Position numbers and translations under genes: made by a program. From the NCBI GenBank assembly GCA_023260175.1, contig JALQWD010000042.1:1-8173 (forward strand): a DNA stretch of 8,173 nt, given 5' to 3'. Each line of letters opens with the position of its first letter. The first letter of the stretch is position 1. The notes beneath the pieces were generated by a model, which saw nothing but the letters and a program-made list of their open reading frames with translations, was not told where the DNA came from and did no database searches. Below are positions 1 to 6,300 of the stretch, one piece after another. This DNA is from Candidatus Nanopelagicaceae bacterium. Its GTDB lineage: Bacteria; Actinomycetota; Actinomycetes; Nanopelagicales; Nanopelagicaceae.

Positions 1-549
1 GATCTTTCAGATATGGCACGTTGGTATATCGGTGGTCTGTTAAAGCACGCACCATCTCTTCTTGCCTTCACAAACCCAACCGTTAACTCATATCGTCGCT
101 TGGTTCCAGGCTATGAAGCTCCAGTAAATCTTGCTTACTCAGCACGTAACCGCTCAGCATGTATCCGTATCCCAATTACCGGATCAAATCCAAAGGCGAA
201 GCGCGTTGAATTCCGTTGCCCAGATCCTTCATCAAATCCATATCTAGCATTCGCAGCTATGTTAATGGCAGGTCTTGACGGTATCGAGAACAAGATCGAA
301 CCAGCAGCACCAGTTGATAAGGACATCTACGAATTGTCAGGCGCGGAAGCGGCTGCAATTCCACAGGTTCCAGGTTCACTAGATGCAGCACTTGATGCGC
401 TTGAGAAGGATCACGGATTCCTTACAAAGGGTGGCGTGTTCACTGATGATCTAATCGAAACTTGGATCGCATTCAAGCGTAAGGAAGAAGTGGATTATGT
501 TCGTCTACGTCCACATCCAGCTGAATTCGAACTTTATTACGATATCTAA
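1..549 (+). CDS. glnA: Glutamine synthetase, type I, C-terminal part (5' end outside window)
   Basis: This is the last 182 residues of glutamine synthetase, which makes glutamine from glutamate, ammonia and ATP in the cytoplasm. The frame is open from base 1, so the ATG at 13 is an internal methionine. The whole enzyme is about 470 residues. Visible family signatures are the active-site stretch ending LVPGYEAP, the arginine-rich [10 protein letters not shown] segment, the metal/substrate segment [13 protein letters not shown], and the C-terminal [11 protein letters not shown]. The segment DKDIYEL (Tyr codon 328-330) matches the tyrosine loop that GlnE adenylylates in GSI-beta enzymes, so activity is probably controlled by reversible adenylylation; that is family knowledge, not shown here. 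It ends in TAA and is followed by two hairpins, the second a clear terminator, so it appears to be the last gene of its transcript. Confidence 0.97.
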   Translation, partial: DLSDMARWYIGGLLKHAPSLLAFTNPTVNSYRRLVPGYEAPVNLAYSARNRSACIRIPITGSNPKAKRVEFRCPDPSSNPYLAFAAMLMAGLDGIENKIEPAAPVDKDIYELSGAEAAAIPQVPGSLDAALDALEKDHGFLTKGGVFTDDLIETWIAFKRKEEVDYVRLRPHPAEFELYYDI

Positions 550-557
550 GATGTAAC

Positions 558-580
558 TTCGATTAATTCTCCTAATCGAA
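558..580 (+). repeat. Perfect 8-bp inverted repeat just after glnA
   Basis: TTCGATTA (558-565) and TAATCGAA (573-580) are exact reverse complements around a 7-base loop, starting 8 bases after the glnA stop. No T-run follows, so it is not a terminator by itself. It may act as a 3' stem that protects the mRNA end or assists the terminator 10 bases downstream, or it may be a protein site. The function is inferred only. Confidence 0.55.
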
Positions 581-590
581 ATATGACTGA

Positions 591-615
591 CCCCGCTAGC
601 GATAGCGGGGTTTTT
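591..615 (+). terminator. Rho-independent terminator of glnA
   Basis: An 8-bp perfect G+C-rich stem, CCCCGCTA (591-598) and TAGCGGGG (603-610), closes a 4-base GCGA loop and is followed directly by TTTTT (611-615). This is a textbook intrinsic terminator and separates glnA from the regulator gene starting at 644. Confidence 0.93.
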
Positions 616-631
616 CATTATGTTCAACAGT

Positions 632-644
632 TAAAATCGCACAA
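632..644 (+). promoter_or_regulatory. Putative -10 box for leaderless start of the TetR gene
   Basis: TAAAAT at 632-637 fits the actinobacterial -10 pattern TANNNT and lies exactly 6 bases before the ATG at 644. Transcription would then begin at or within a base of the start codon. No Shine-Dalgarno sequence is visible and no convincing -35 box is seen. The gap between the glnA terminator and the ATG is only 28 bases. Confidence 0.5.
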
Positions 645-1231
645 TGGTTCCTAAGTTAATTGCATCCGATCTACTCGCTAACCGCGTATACCGACGCGAA
701 CAGTTAACGAACGCTGCGCTGGAACTTGCTATAGAAAACGGCGTATCTGCCGTAACTATAGCCGCTGTAGCTAAACGTGCCGGGTTGTCTCGAGCATCTG
801 TTTACGAATACTTTGCATCATCTGCTGACTTAATTACTGATCTGATTGTCGAAGAGATGGAAATCTATGCGGCTAGATTGCAAAACGCTCTTAACGGTGC
901 CACTGATCCATACGAACAATTGGAACTCTGGATTCGTGAAGCTTTACTTTATGTAGCAGATGGTCGCCATCTTTTAGTTAAGACTCTAGGCACCATTACT
1001 CCCCCAGAATTTCGTCAGGAAGAAGTCACGGCCGGCCACCGAAAATTGATGGCTACCTTCATGGCTCCAATTTCGGAGCTAGGTTTTGAAAATCCAAGAG
1101 CCGCAGCATCGTTGCTTCAAAGCACTATTGATGCCACTGCAATTCGAATTGATTCTGGCAACCCTGTAGAAGCAGAAATCCAGCAAGCAGTTACCTTTGC
1201 GCTTGCTGGATTACGTGCCTTAGCTAATTAA
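644..1231 (+). CDS. TetR/AcrR-family transcriptional regulator
   Basis: This 195-residue protein is the usual size for a TetR-family ligand-responsive repressor. The N-terminal DNA-binding domain spans about residues 15-62. Its helix-turn-helix (roughly 37-57) contains VTIAAVAKRAGLSRASVYEYF, in which the GLSRASVYEYF part is the typical recognition helix ending. The rest is a helical ligand-binding and dimerisation domain, too variable to name a ligand. The ATG at 644 is chosen because it follows a -10-like TAAAAT by 6 bases and leaves a normal N-terminus. The gene is isolated from glnA by a terminator, and its stop overlaps the stop of the convergent secreted-protein gene by 4 bases. The MFS gene about 490 bases downstream is a plausible target, since TetR proteins often control nearby exporters; this is inference. 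Confidence 0.9.
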   Translation: MVPKLIASDLLANRVYRREQLTNAALELAIENGVSAVTIAAVAKRAGLSRASVYEYFASSADLITDLIVEEMEIYAARLQNALNGATDPYEQLELWIREALLYVADGRHLLVKTLGTITPPEFRQEEVTAGHRKLMATFMAPISELGFENPRAAASLLQSTIDATAIRIDSGNPVEAEIQQAVTFALAGLRALAN

Positions 1232-1653
1232 GAGAATCTAAACTTTCTAACTTGATCTTCTGAACGATCAGCAGACGCCATGTGATCGTTGGTAAATGCC
1301 AATACACAAGTTGTGTGGATGCAATCGCCCTTTTTGAAATAGGCATCTACATGCATCTTTACCTTCTTTGATCCATCTCTTGCGCCTTGTTGAATATCTG
1401 CTGGCACAGTTGATACCCAAAGCTTACTTGCCTCAGCTGGATTACAAGTAGTTGGTGGCTGGCCCTTCTTGGGTGCCATGCACTGCTGGACATAAATTCC
1501 GTGATCGGCTGGCAGATTTGCGAAGGTGAGGGTTATGTAAGAACTCTCATGTGAAACGTTGTATTGAGGTGTCAATTTAATTTTTGTCGCAGCATCTGCG
1601 CTTGGAGAGAAGACCAAGCCCAGAGCAATTGCGGTAAATAGTATTTTCTTCAT
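1228..1653 (-). CDS. Secreted neocarzinostatin-family-like protein
   Basis: This is a 141-residue predicted exported protein. Residues 1-21 form a Sec signal peptide: KK, a hydrophobic core at about 4-15, then an ADA|A cleavage site after residue 21. The mature part of about 120 residues resembles the neocarzinostatin/macromomycin immunoglobulin-like beta-sandwich. It has a YVQQC segment (Cys58), a TCNPAE segment (Cys70) and a GDCIHTTCVLAF segment (Cys111, Cys116). In neocarzinostatin the same QC...CNPA and DC....C pattern forms two disulfides, and the 5-residue spacing of the second pair is identical. Known members bind enediyne chromophores, but many actinobacterial relatives have no known ligand and no such ligand can be inferred here. 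The stop overlaps the convergent TetR gene by 4 bases, and the start is divergent from the MFS gene. No Shine-Dalgarno is visible. Family assignment is from motif memory and is moderately secure. Confidence 0.75.
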   Translation of the reverse strand: MKKILFTAIALGLVFSPSADAATKIKLTPQYNVSHESSYITLTFANLPADHGIYVQQCMAPKKGQPPTTCNPAEASKLWVSTVPADIQQGARDGSKKVKMHVDAYFKKGDCIHTTCVLAFTNDHMASADRSEDQVRKFRFS

Positions 1654-1665
1654 GTGGTGACTTTA
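1654..1665 (-). promoter_or_regulatory. Putative -10 box for leaderless start of the secreted-protein gene
   Basis: On the minus strand TAAAGT (1665-1660) fits TANNNT and is followed by CACCAC and then the ATG at 1653. The 6-base spacing is the same as seen at the TetR and permease genes. No Shine-Dalgarno sequence competes with this reading. Confidence 0.45.
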
Positions 1666-1683
1666 ATTAAGAAGCAAATGCTT

Positions 1684-1715
1684 TATATTTGACACTTTTT
1701 ACTCTAGTGTCGGAA
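1684..1715 (+). promoter_or_regulatory. Candidate promoter region of the YbjJ-type MFS gene
   Basis: Two candidate -10 boxes are visible. TATATT at 1684-1689 matches TATAAT at five of six positions and would give a leader of about 26 bases with a weak GGAA (1712-1715) before the ATG. TAGTGT at 1705-1710 would give an almost leaderless transcript. Either overlaps or abuts the inverted repeat at 1691-1711. No well-spaced -35 is evident for either. Confidence 0.35.
1691..1711. promoter_or_regulatory. Perfect inverted repeat, putative operator in the divergent gap
   Basis: GACACT (1691-1696) and AGTGTC (1706-1711) are exact reverse complements separated by 9 bases. Their centres are 15 bases apart, a size usual for dimeric repressor sites. 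The element sits next to candidate -10 boxes of the MFS gene and about 38 bases upstream of the secreted-protein start, so it could control both. The nearby TetR protein is the obvious candidate binder, but no copy of the repeat is seen ahead of the TetR gene itself. Confidence 0.5.
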
Positions 1716-1720
1716 ACCTT

Positions 1721-2866
1721 ATGTTGAGAGCTAAATGGGCAGTACGCGCTGCTTTTGTTACCAATGGTTTCACTGTAGGCGCACTGGTCGCACGACTTCC
1801 CGACTTTAAAATTCAACTAGATGCTTCAACTGGCGAAATCGGCCGCATGCTCTTCTGTATCTCCTTTGGCGTTCTGTTTTCACTCTCCTTTATCGGCAAG
1901 GTAATCGCAAAGAGCGGTTCTAAACCTGTTGCAATTTACGGCTCAATCGCGGCCGCATTAGCGCTATTTCCAATTGCATTTTCAAGCACCACGTTGCCGC
2001 TTGCGATCTCATTCTTTATCTTCGGCATCTGCATCACTGTTCAAGATGTAGCGATGAATTCTCATGCTGCAACTCTTGAACATGAAACTGGCAAGAAATT
2101 GATGAGTGGCTTCCACGCACTATTTAGCGTAGGCGCACTTCTGGGTGGGTTGATTGGCGGCATATTCGCGCAGATTGATTATTCAATTCGAAATCAATCA
2201 ATGACTCTCTCTATTCTATTCATCATCGTGGCTATCGCAGTGAGAAATTTATGGTTGCCCGCAGCTACTGATATTCATGAAGTCGAACATAAAGAGAAGA
2301 GCAAGCGACCAGCAATTTTCTTTTTCATTGGCTTACTCGGTATGGCCAGCGCGATCAATGAAGGTGCTGCCGGAGATTGGGGCGGAATTTTGGCTCGCGA
2401 TACCTTCGGTGCCTCTCCATTCTTAGCAACCCTTCCCTACATTGTTTTTAACGTTGGAATGGTCGGCGGCCGTTTCGCTGGCGATTTTGTTATGGAGAAA
2501 TTTGGTACTTACAAGATTCTTTTCCGCGCCGGACTTACTACTGGCATTGGCTTAACAATCGGAATATTAATCGGCAATATCTATAGCCAGATTTTTGCTT
2601 GGTTTGCAATCGGATTGGGTATGTCGGTAGTTATCCCTGCAGTATTTAGCGCTGGTGCCACTATTGCACGCGAAAGATTTGCCGGAAAAATTGCGCCGGC
2701 ACAAGGCGTTGCGATTGTTTCGGGTATCTCTTACTTTGGCTTTTTAGGAGCACCGCCAACAATTGGATATATCGCTGATGCAATTACCTTGCGATGGGCC
2801 ATGTTGATTCCAGCTGCGCTGGCTATCTTTATGGCAATTGGTTCAAGATTTATTAAGCACTCTTAA
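1721..2866 (+). CDS. MFS transporter, YbjJ-like
   Basis: This 381-residue integral membrane protein shows about 12 hydrophobic segments and the major facilitator layout, with a charged central loop near residues 183-197 (HEVEHKEKSKR). Signatures recalled from the YbjJ-like branch are DVAMNSHA (109-116), MSGFHALFSVGALLG (128-142) and EGAAGDWGG (214-222). The substrate is unknown for most of this branch; proton-linked export or uptake of a small molecule at the inner membrane is likely. The start at 1721 leaves a short cytoplasmic N-terminus and follows a 67-bp divergent gap containing a palindromic operator candidate. Together with the upstream TetR gene this suggests an inducible exporter, which is inference. 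The stop lies 4 bases from the stop of the convergent second MFS gene, leaving no room for a separate terminator. Confidence 0.88.
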   Translation: MLRAKWAVRAAFVTNGFTVGALVARLPDFKIQLDASTGEIGRMLFCISFGVLFSLSFIGKVIAKSGSKPVAIYGSIAAALALFPIAFSSTTLPLAISFFIFGICITVQDVAMNSHAATLEHETGKKLMSGFHALFSVGALLGGLIGGIFAQIDYSIRNQSMTLSILFIIVAIAVRNLWLPAATDIHEVEHKEKSKRPAIFFFIGLLGMASAINEGAAGDWGGILARDTFGASPFLATLPYIVFNVGMVGGRFAGDFVMEKFGTYKILFRAGLTTGIGLTIGILIGNIYSQIFAWFAIGLGMSVVIPAVFSAGATIARERFAGKIAPAQGVAIVSGISYFGFLGAPPTIGYIADAITLRWAMLIPAALAIFMAIGSRFIKHS

Positions 2867-2870
2867 ATTC

Positions 2871-4067
2871 TTATACGTTTCGCAGATGCCAACGCATGAT
2901 CTGGCCGATAATCACAAACCAGATTGCAAGTATTACCCAACCTAATTGGCCAATTCCAATTACTAGCGCCACCAATATTGATGGCCCGATCATGTCGGTT
3001 AAGCCAAATCCCATTGACCAAATTCCTTGATAGGCGCCCTGCCTACGTTCATCCGCAAGATCCATTGCAATCATCCAAGAAGCATTTGAACCAATTAGTT
3101 CGCCAGCGATGTGGACTGCCATTCCTAGAATCAAAATCGCCGATGCCATAACTGCATTCACGCCATGAGCTAGGGCATAAATCAATGATGCTAGAGCAAC
3201 GTAAAAGGATGCCTGCTGAAATTGCTTCGCTGCGAACTTAACATCTTTAGCTGTTTTGCTCATCCGTACCTGAAATAGAACAATCGCGGCGGTATTTACC
3301 ACCATGATTACTGATATCCACCATCGCGGCGCATTTGTCTCTTTAACAACCCAAACCGGGATCGCAACATTTTGAATAAGGAAGTGGAGAGTTAATCCAC
3401 CGTTTAGCGCAGTAGCAATAATGTAGCGATGATCCTTTAGTGCGGACCAATCAAACTTCTCATGCTTCTCTAGAGTTGGAGCAACATTTGGCACCTTTCG
3501 ATATGCAAAGGCAGCCAAGATAAATGTAAGGGCATCAAGTGCAATCATTGTTTTATATGCAGTTGGAGTATTTATCGCCAATGCGATTCCACCAAATAGA
3601 GTGCCGCTTCCGATTCCTAAATTTGTAACAGCACGCATATAAGCGCGCGCCTCTACTCGCTCCTGCCCTTCGCCAATTCTGGCGATATAGGCCATGCGCG
3701 CGTTCTGACCAAAGCGCTCTACAAAATACTCAAGACATAAAAGAATCGTGAACATATGCCAGGTTTTGGTGAAAATCTGCGCACCCATAATTAAGCCTTG
3801 GAATACGAAGCTTAGTATTCCGATGGTCTTTGGTGAATAGCGATCCGCTAAATGGCCCGCAGGAACAGATATTGCCAATGAGACTGCAGCGCCGATTGAA
3901 AATGCCAACGCAACTTTCTGCGCGCCAAGATCTACAACAAATGAGAAGTAGATAATTCCAACAGTGTGGAAAGCGCCATTTCCAAAGGTATTTATGAAGT
4001 TTGCAAAAGTGAGCTTACGGACCGTTGGATCCGGTGAAACTATGTTTCCAACGATTGATTTAAGCAT
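2871..4067 (-). CDS. MFS transporter (second, unrelated branch)
   Basis: This 398-residue membrane protein has about 12 hydrophobic segments. The loop between segments 2 and 3 carries the MFS motif A form GHLADRYSPK (71-80), which is strong evidence for a proton-coupled major facilitator, often of the drug-efflux type. The late segment YQGIWSMGFGLTDMIGP resembles the eleventh-helix region of actinobacterial multidrug-type members. The substrate cannot be read from sequence. It is the last gene of the minus-strand operon: its ATG overlaps the end of the NCS1 permease gene by 8 bases with no Shine-Dalgarno visible, so translation is probably coupled to the permease. It is not close in sequence to the MFS protein at 1721-2866, so this is not a local duplication. 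Confidence 0.87.
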   Translation of the reverse strand: MLKSIVGNIVSPDPTVRKLTFANFINTFGNGAFHTVGIIYFSFVVDLGAQKVALAFSIGAAVSLAISVPAGHLADRYSPKTIGILSFVFQGLIMGAQIFTKTWHMFTILLCLEYFVERFGQNARMAYIARIGEGQERVEARAYMRAVTNLGIGSGTLFGGIALAINTPTAYKTMIALDALTFILAAFAYRKVPNVAPTLEKHEKFDWSALKDHRYIIATALNGGLTLHFLIQNVAIPVWVVKETNAPRWWISVIMVVNTAAIVLFQVRMSKTAKDVKFAAKQFQQASFYVALASLIYALAHGVNAVMASAILILGMAVHIAGELIGSNASWMIAMDLADERRQGAYQGIWSMGFGLTDMIGPSILVALVIGIGQLGWVILAIWFVIIGQIMRWHLRNV

Positions 4068-5469
4068 TACGCGATCTTAGCGAAATTCCTTGTCCGATGA
4101 AGCCAATTAATATTGCGAAAATAACGCCAACATTTGCAAATGCCCATTGGCCATCTTTGCCGCCGATAACGTGCATGAAATATCCCTGCCAACTTAGCCA
4201 GCTGGCAAAGGTGTTGGTTACAAAGCCATATCCAATAAAAGTTGCGATCCCCATGATTGCAATAGCGCTCCTATTTATGCCGCGATAAATTCCAAACGGA
4301 TTAAATAGTTCAGCCTCATCCAAAATCTTGCGAAATAAAACATCGGCAGCGAATATTGCCGACCAAGCGGCTAGCGGAACTCCAATGGTTATTAAGAAAC
4401 CTTGGAAAGGCGCCAAAAAGTCTTCGCTAAACCAGACGATATATACAGTGCCAAGCAACATAATTAGCGCATCAATCATCGCTGCGAAATGGCGTTTGAT
4501 TGGCGCACCAAGTGCTACCAAGGTTAAACCTGATGAATATAAATCAAGAATCGCGCCACCGATTAATCCTAAAATTGCTATTAGCGCGAAGAAGAAAAGA
4601 AACCATGTTGGTAGCAGATTTGTAATAGCTCCAACTGGGTCAACCGCAACTGATTCATAAAGTTCCTGCGAACTTCCCGCTAAAGCTGCCCCGTAAGTCA
4701 CCATGACAATTGGCGCTAGCGATGCCCCGAAAACAGTCCACCCAATAACTGAGGCGCTCTTTGTAGTGCGCGGCAGATAACGAGAATAGTCAGCTGCACT
4801 ATTTACCCACCCAAGCCCGATGCCGGTTATTGCGAAAATTACCGCGCCAACAAATGCCGCAATCGAACCTCCGTCTGTGGCGCTTATCAAATCCCAGCTA
4901 ATTTCATTGAGTGTCAGTGCAATATAAATCAAAGTAGCAATTGTTGTTACAAAGGTAATCCACTTCTGCATCTGCATGATCACCTTATGCCCAAGTACGC
5001 CTCCAGCAATAGTTAAAGAGACGGCGAGAAGAAAACCAAGTGCGAGGGCAGAATTTCTTTCAAGCGATCCAATTCGCTCAAATATTGTTCCAGTAGCGAG
5101 GGTTGCGATTGAAACTAGAACCGTCTCCCATCCTACGAAGACTAAATACGACAGAAAGCCCGGAAGCAAATTCCCTTTAACTCCAAAAGTTGCTCGACTA
5201 AGAACCATTGTTGGAACGCTGTACTTCTTGCCTGCAAGGCTACTTACGCCAACTAAAAGAAACGAAAGTAGAGTTCCAATAATTGCTGCGGCAGTTGCCT
5301 GCCAAAAATTCAAACCAAAACCTAGAAGGAATGCGCCATATGAAATGGCCAAAATTGAAACATTAGCTCCACACCATGGCCAAAATAGATCGCTCGCCTT
5401 ACCGCGACGATCGGCATCTGAAATCTGATTTACGCCGTTTAGCTCTAGTTCAAAACCCAAATTAGGCAT
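4060..5469 (-). CDS. NCS1-family nucleobase:cation symporter (cytosine/purine permease-like)
   Basis: This 469-residue membrane protein has about 12 hydrophobic segments and takes up a nucleobase or related heterocycle with H+ or Na+. NCS1 signatures include the N-terminal DLFWPWCGANVSILAISYG region (27-45), the stretch SVPTMVLSRATFGVKGN (84-100) leading into a GWETV segment (113-117), and WVNSAADYSRYLPR (221-234), where DYSRYLP is highly characteristic. The substrate (cytosine, purine, allantoin, hydantoin or other) is not resolved, and no matching catabolic enzyme lies in the window. The ATG at 5469 follows the dehydrogenase stop by 12 bases. That gap holds TACAAT-N6-ATG, so the gene may also be transcribed from its own internal leaderless promoter. 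Its end overlaps the MFS start by 8 bases. Confidence 0.92.
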   Translation of the reverse strand: MPNLGFELELNGVNQISDADRRGKASDLFWPWCGANVSILAISYGAFLLGFGLNFWQATAAAIIGTLLSFLLVGVSSLAGKKYSVPTMVLSRATFGVKGNLLPGFLSYLVFVGWETVLVSIATLATGTIFERIGSLERNSALALGFLLAVSLTIAGGVLGHKVIMQMQKWITFVTTIATLIYIALTLNEISWDLISATDGGSIAAFVGAVIFAITGIGLGWVNSAADYSRYLPRTTKSASVIGWTVFGASLAPIVMVTYGAALAGSSQELYESVAVDPVGAITNLLPTWFLFFFALIAILGLIGGAILDLYSSGLTLVALGAPIKRHFAAMIDALIMLLGTVYIVWFSEDFLAPFQGFLITIGVPLAAWSAIFAADVLFRKILDEAELFNPFGIYRGINRSAIAIMGIATFIGYGFVTNTFASWLSWQGYFMHVIGGKDGQWAFANVGVIFAILIGFIGQGISLRSRNA

Positions 5470-5481
5470 GAGCTAATTGTA
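5470..5481 (-). promoter_or_regulatory. Putative internal -10 box before the NCS1 permease
   Basis: On the minus strand the whole 12-base gap reads TACAAT then TAGCTC then ATG. TACAAT (5481-5476) is a good TANNNT -10 match, placed 6 bases before the start codon. No Shine-Dalgarno is present. This could give a leaderless transcript for the two transporter genes independent of the upstream enzymes. The -35 region is poor. Confidence 0.5.
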
Positions 5482-6300
5482 TTAGTCTAAAAAGAAATCC
5501 TTTAACAGATCCTTAGTGCCAGGAACTACTGAATAGTGATCAAATTCAGTAACGCCTTCTTCACGCAATACATTCTCATCTACAAAGAAATTGCCCGTGG
5601 TGGCCTTGGAGTCGCGATTTAGGATTGCATAAGCCGCATCCGCCATAATCTCTGGCTTGCGACAAAAATCAGTATCGATACCAGGAATCATCTGCAGCGC
5701 CGCTGTTTTGATTGCAGTTGCTGGCCAAAGCGCGTTAACTGCGATGCCATCTCTCTTAAATTCCCCGCTCATACCAAGTACGCACATACTCATTCCATAT
5801 TTAGACATGGTGTATGCAACGTGATTTCTGAACCATCTCTCTCTCATGTTCAATGGCGGAGAAAGGGTCAAGATATGGGGATTATTTCCCTGTCGTAAAT
5901 GTGGAATTGCTGCCTGAGAAGTTAAGAAGGTGCCACGCACGTTTACATCAAACATCAAATCGAAGCGTTTAGCTGGGGTCTCTTCGGTCTTAGTTAAGTT
6001 AATTGCAGATGCGTTATTAATAAGAATATCTAGCCCGCCGAATTCAGAGACCGCCTCCGCAATTGATGCGGCAATCGCATTTTCATCGCGAATATCGGTG
6101 ATCAGAGGAAGTGGTGTTCCGCCAGCAGCTTCAATCTCTTTTGCTGCTGTGTAGATAGTGCCAGGAAGTTTTGGGTTCTCCTCCGCAGTCTTAGCGGCGA
6201 TTGCAACCATTGCTCCATCACGAGCTATGCGCTTTGCAATTTCTAGACCAATTCCGCGAGAACCACCTGTGATAAATACTCGCTTACCTGCTAGTGACAT
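5482..6300 (-). CDS. HSDL2-like short-chain dehydrogenase/reductase
   Basis: This 272-residue cytoplasmic NAD(P)-dependent oxidoreductase has a Rossmann fold. It shows the cofactor glycine motif TGGSRGIG (11-18), NNAS (95-98), the structural Asn120 and the catalytic set Ser147, Tyr163 and Lys167 (YTMSK). The segments AIAAKTAEENPKLPGTIYTA, LSPPLNM and AYTMSKYGMSMCVLGM are hallmarks I recognise from bacterial relatives of hydroxysteroid dehydrogenase-like protein 2. The eukaryotic protein carries an extra SCP2 lipid-binding domain that is absent here. The substrate is unknown, perhaps a fatty acyl or other lipid-like carbonyl or alcohol. The start ATG overlaps the stop of the upstream crotonase gene by one base (TAATG), indicating coupled translation and supporting a shared acyl-CoA/lipid role. 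Confidence 0.93.
   Translation of the reverse strand: MSLAGKRVFITGGSRGIGLEIAKRIARDGAMVAIAAKTAEENPKLPGTIYTAAKEIEAAGGTPLPLITDIRDENAIAASIAEAVSEFGGLDILINNASAINLTKTEETPAKRFDLMFDVNVRGTFLTSQAAIPHLRQGNNPHILTLSPPLNMRERWFRNHVAYTMSKYGMSMCVLGMSGEFKRDGIAVNALWPATAIKTAALQMIPGIDTDFCRKPEIMADAAYAILNRDSKATTGNFFVDENVLREEGVTEFDHYSVVPGTKDLLKDFFLD

Noticed and set aside
1689..1694. TTGACA as a consensus -35 box for the YbjJ-type MFS gene
   Set aside because: No -10-like hexamer lies 16-18 bases downstream; the only nearby TANNNT is 10 bases away. The TGACA letters are better explained as part of the inverted repeat.
1721..4067. Possible local duplication of the two MFS genes
   Set aside because: The proteins carry different subfamily motifs (YbjJ-like DVAMN/EGAAGDW versus motif A GHLADRYSPK) and show no visible similarity beyond general hydrophobicity.
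4976..5428. Plus-strand open frame of 150 codons opposite the NCS1 permease
   Set aside because: The product is rich in Arg/Pro/Lys with no family features and lies fully antisense to a clear permease gene. Several shorter plus-strand frames (4097-4288, 4328-4660, 5930-6154, 2924-3151) are rejected for the same reason.
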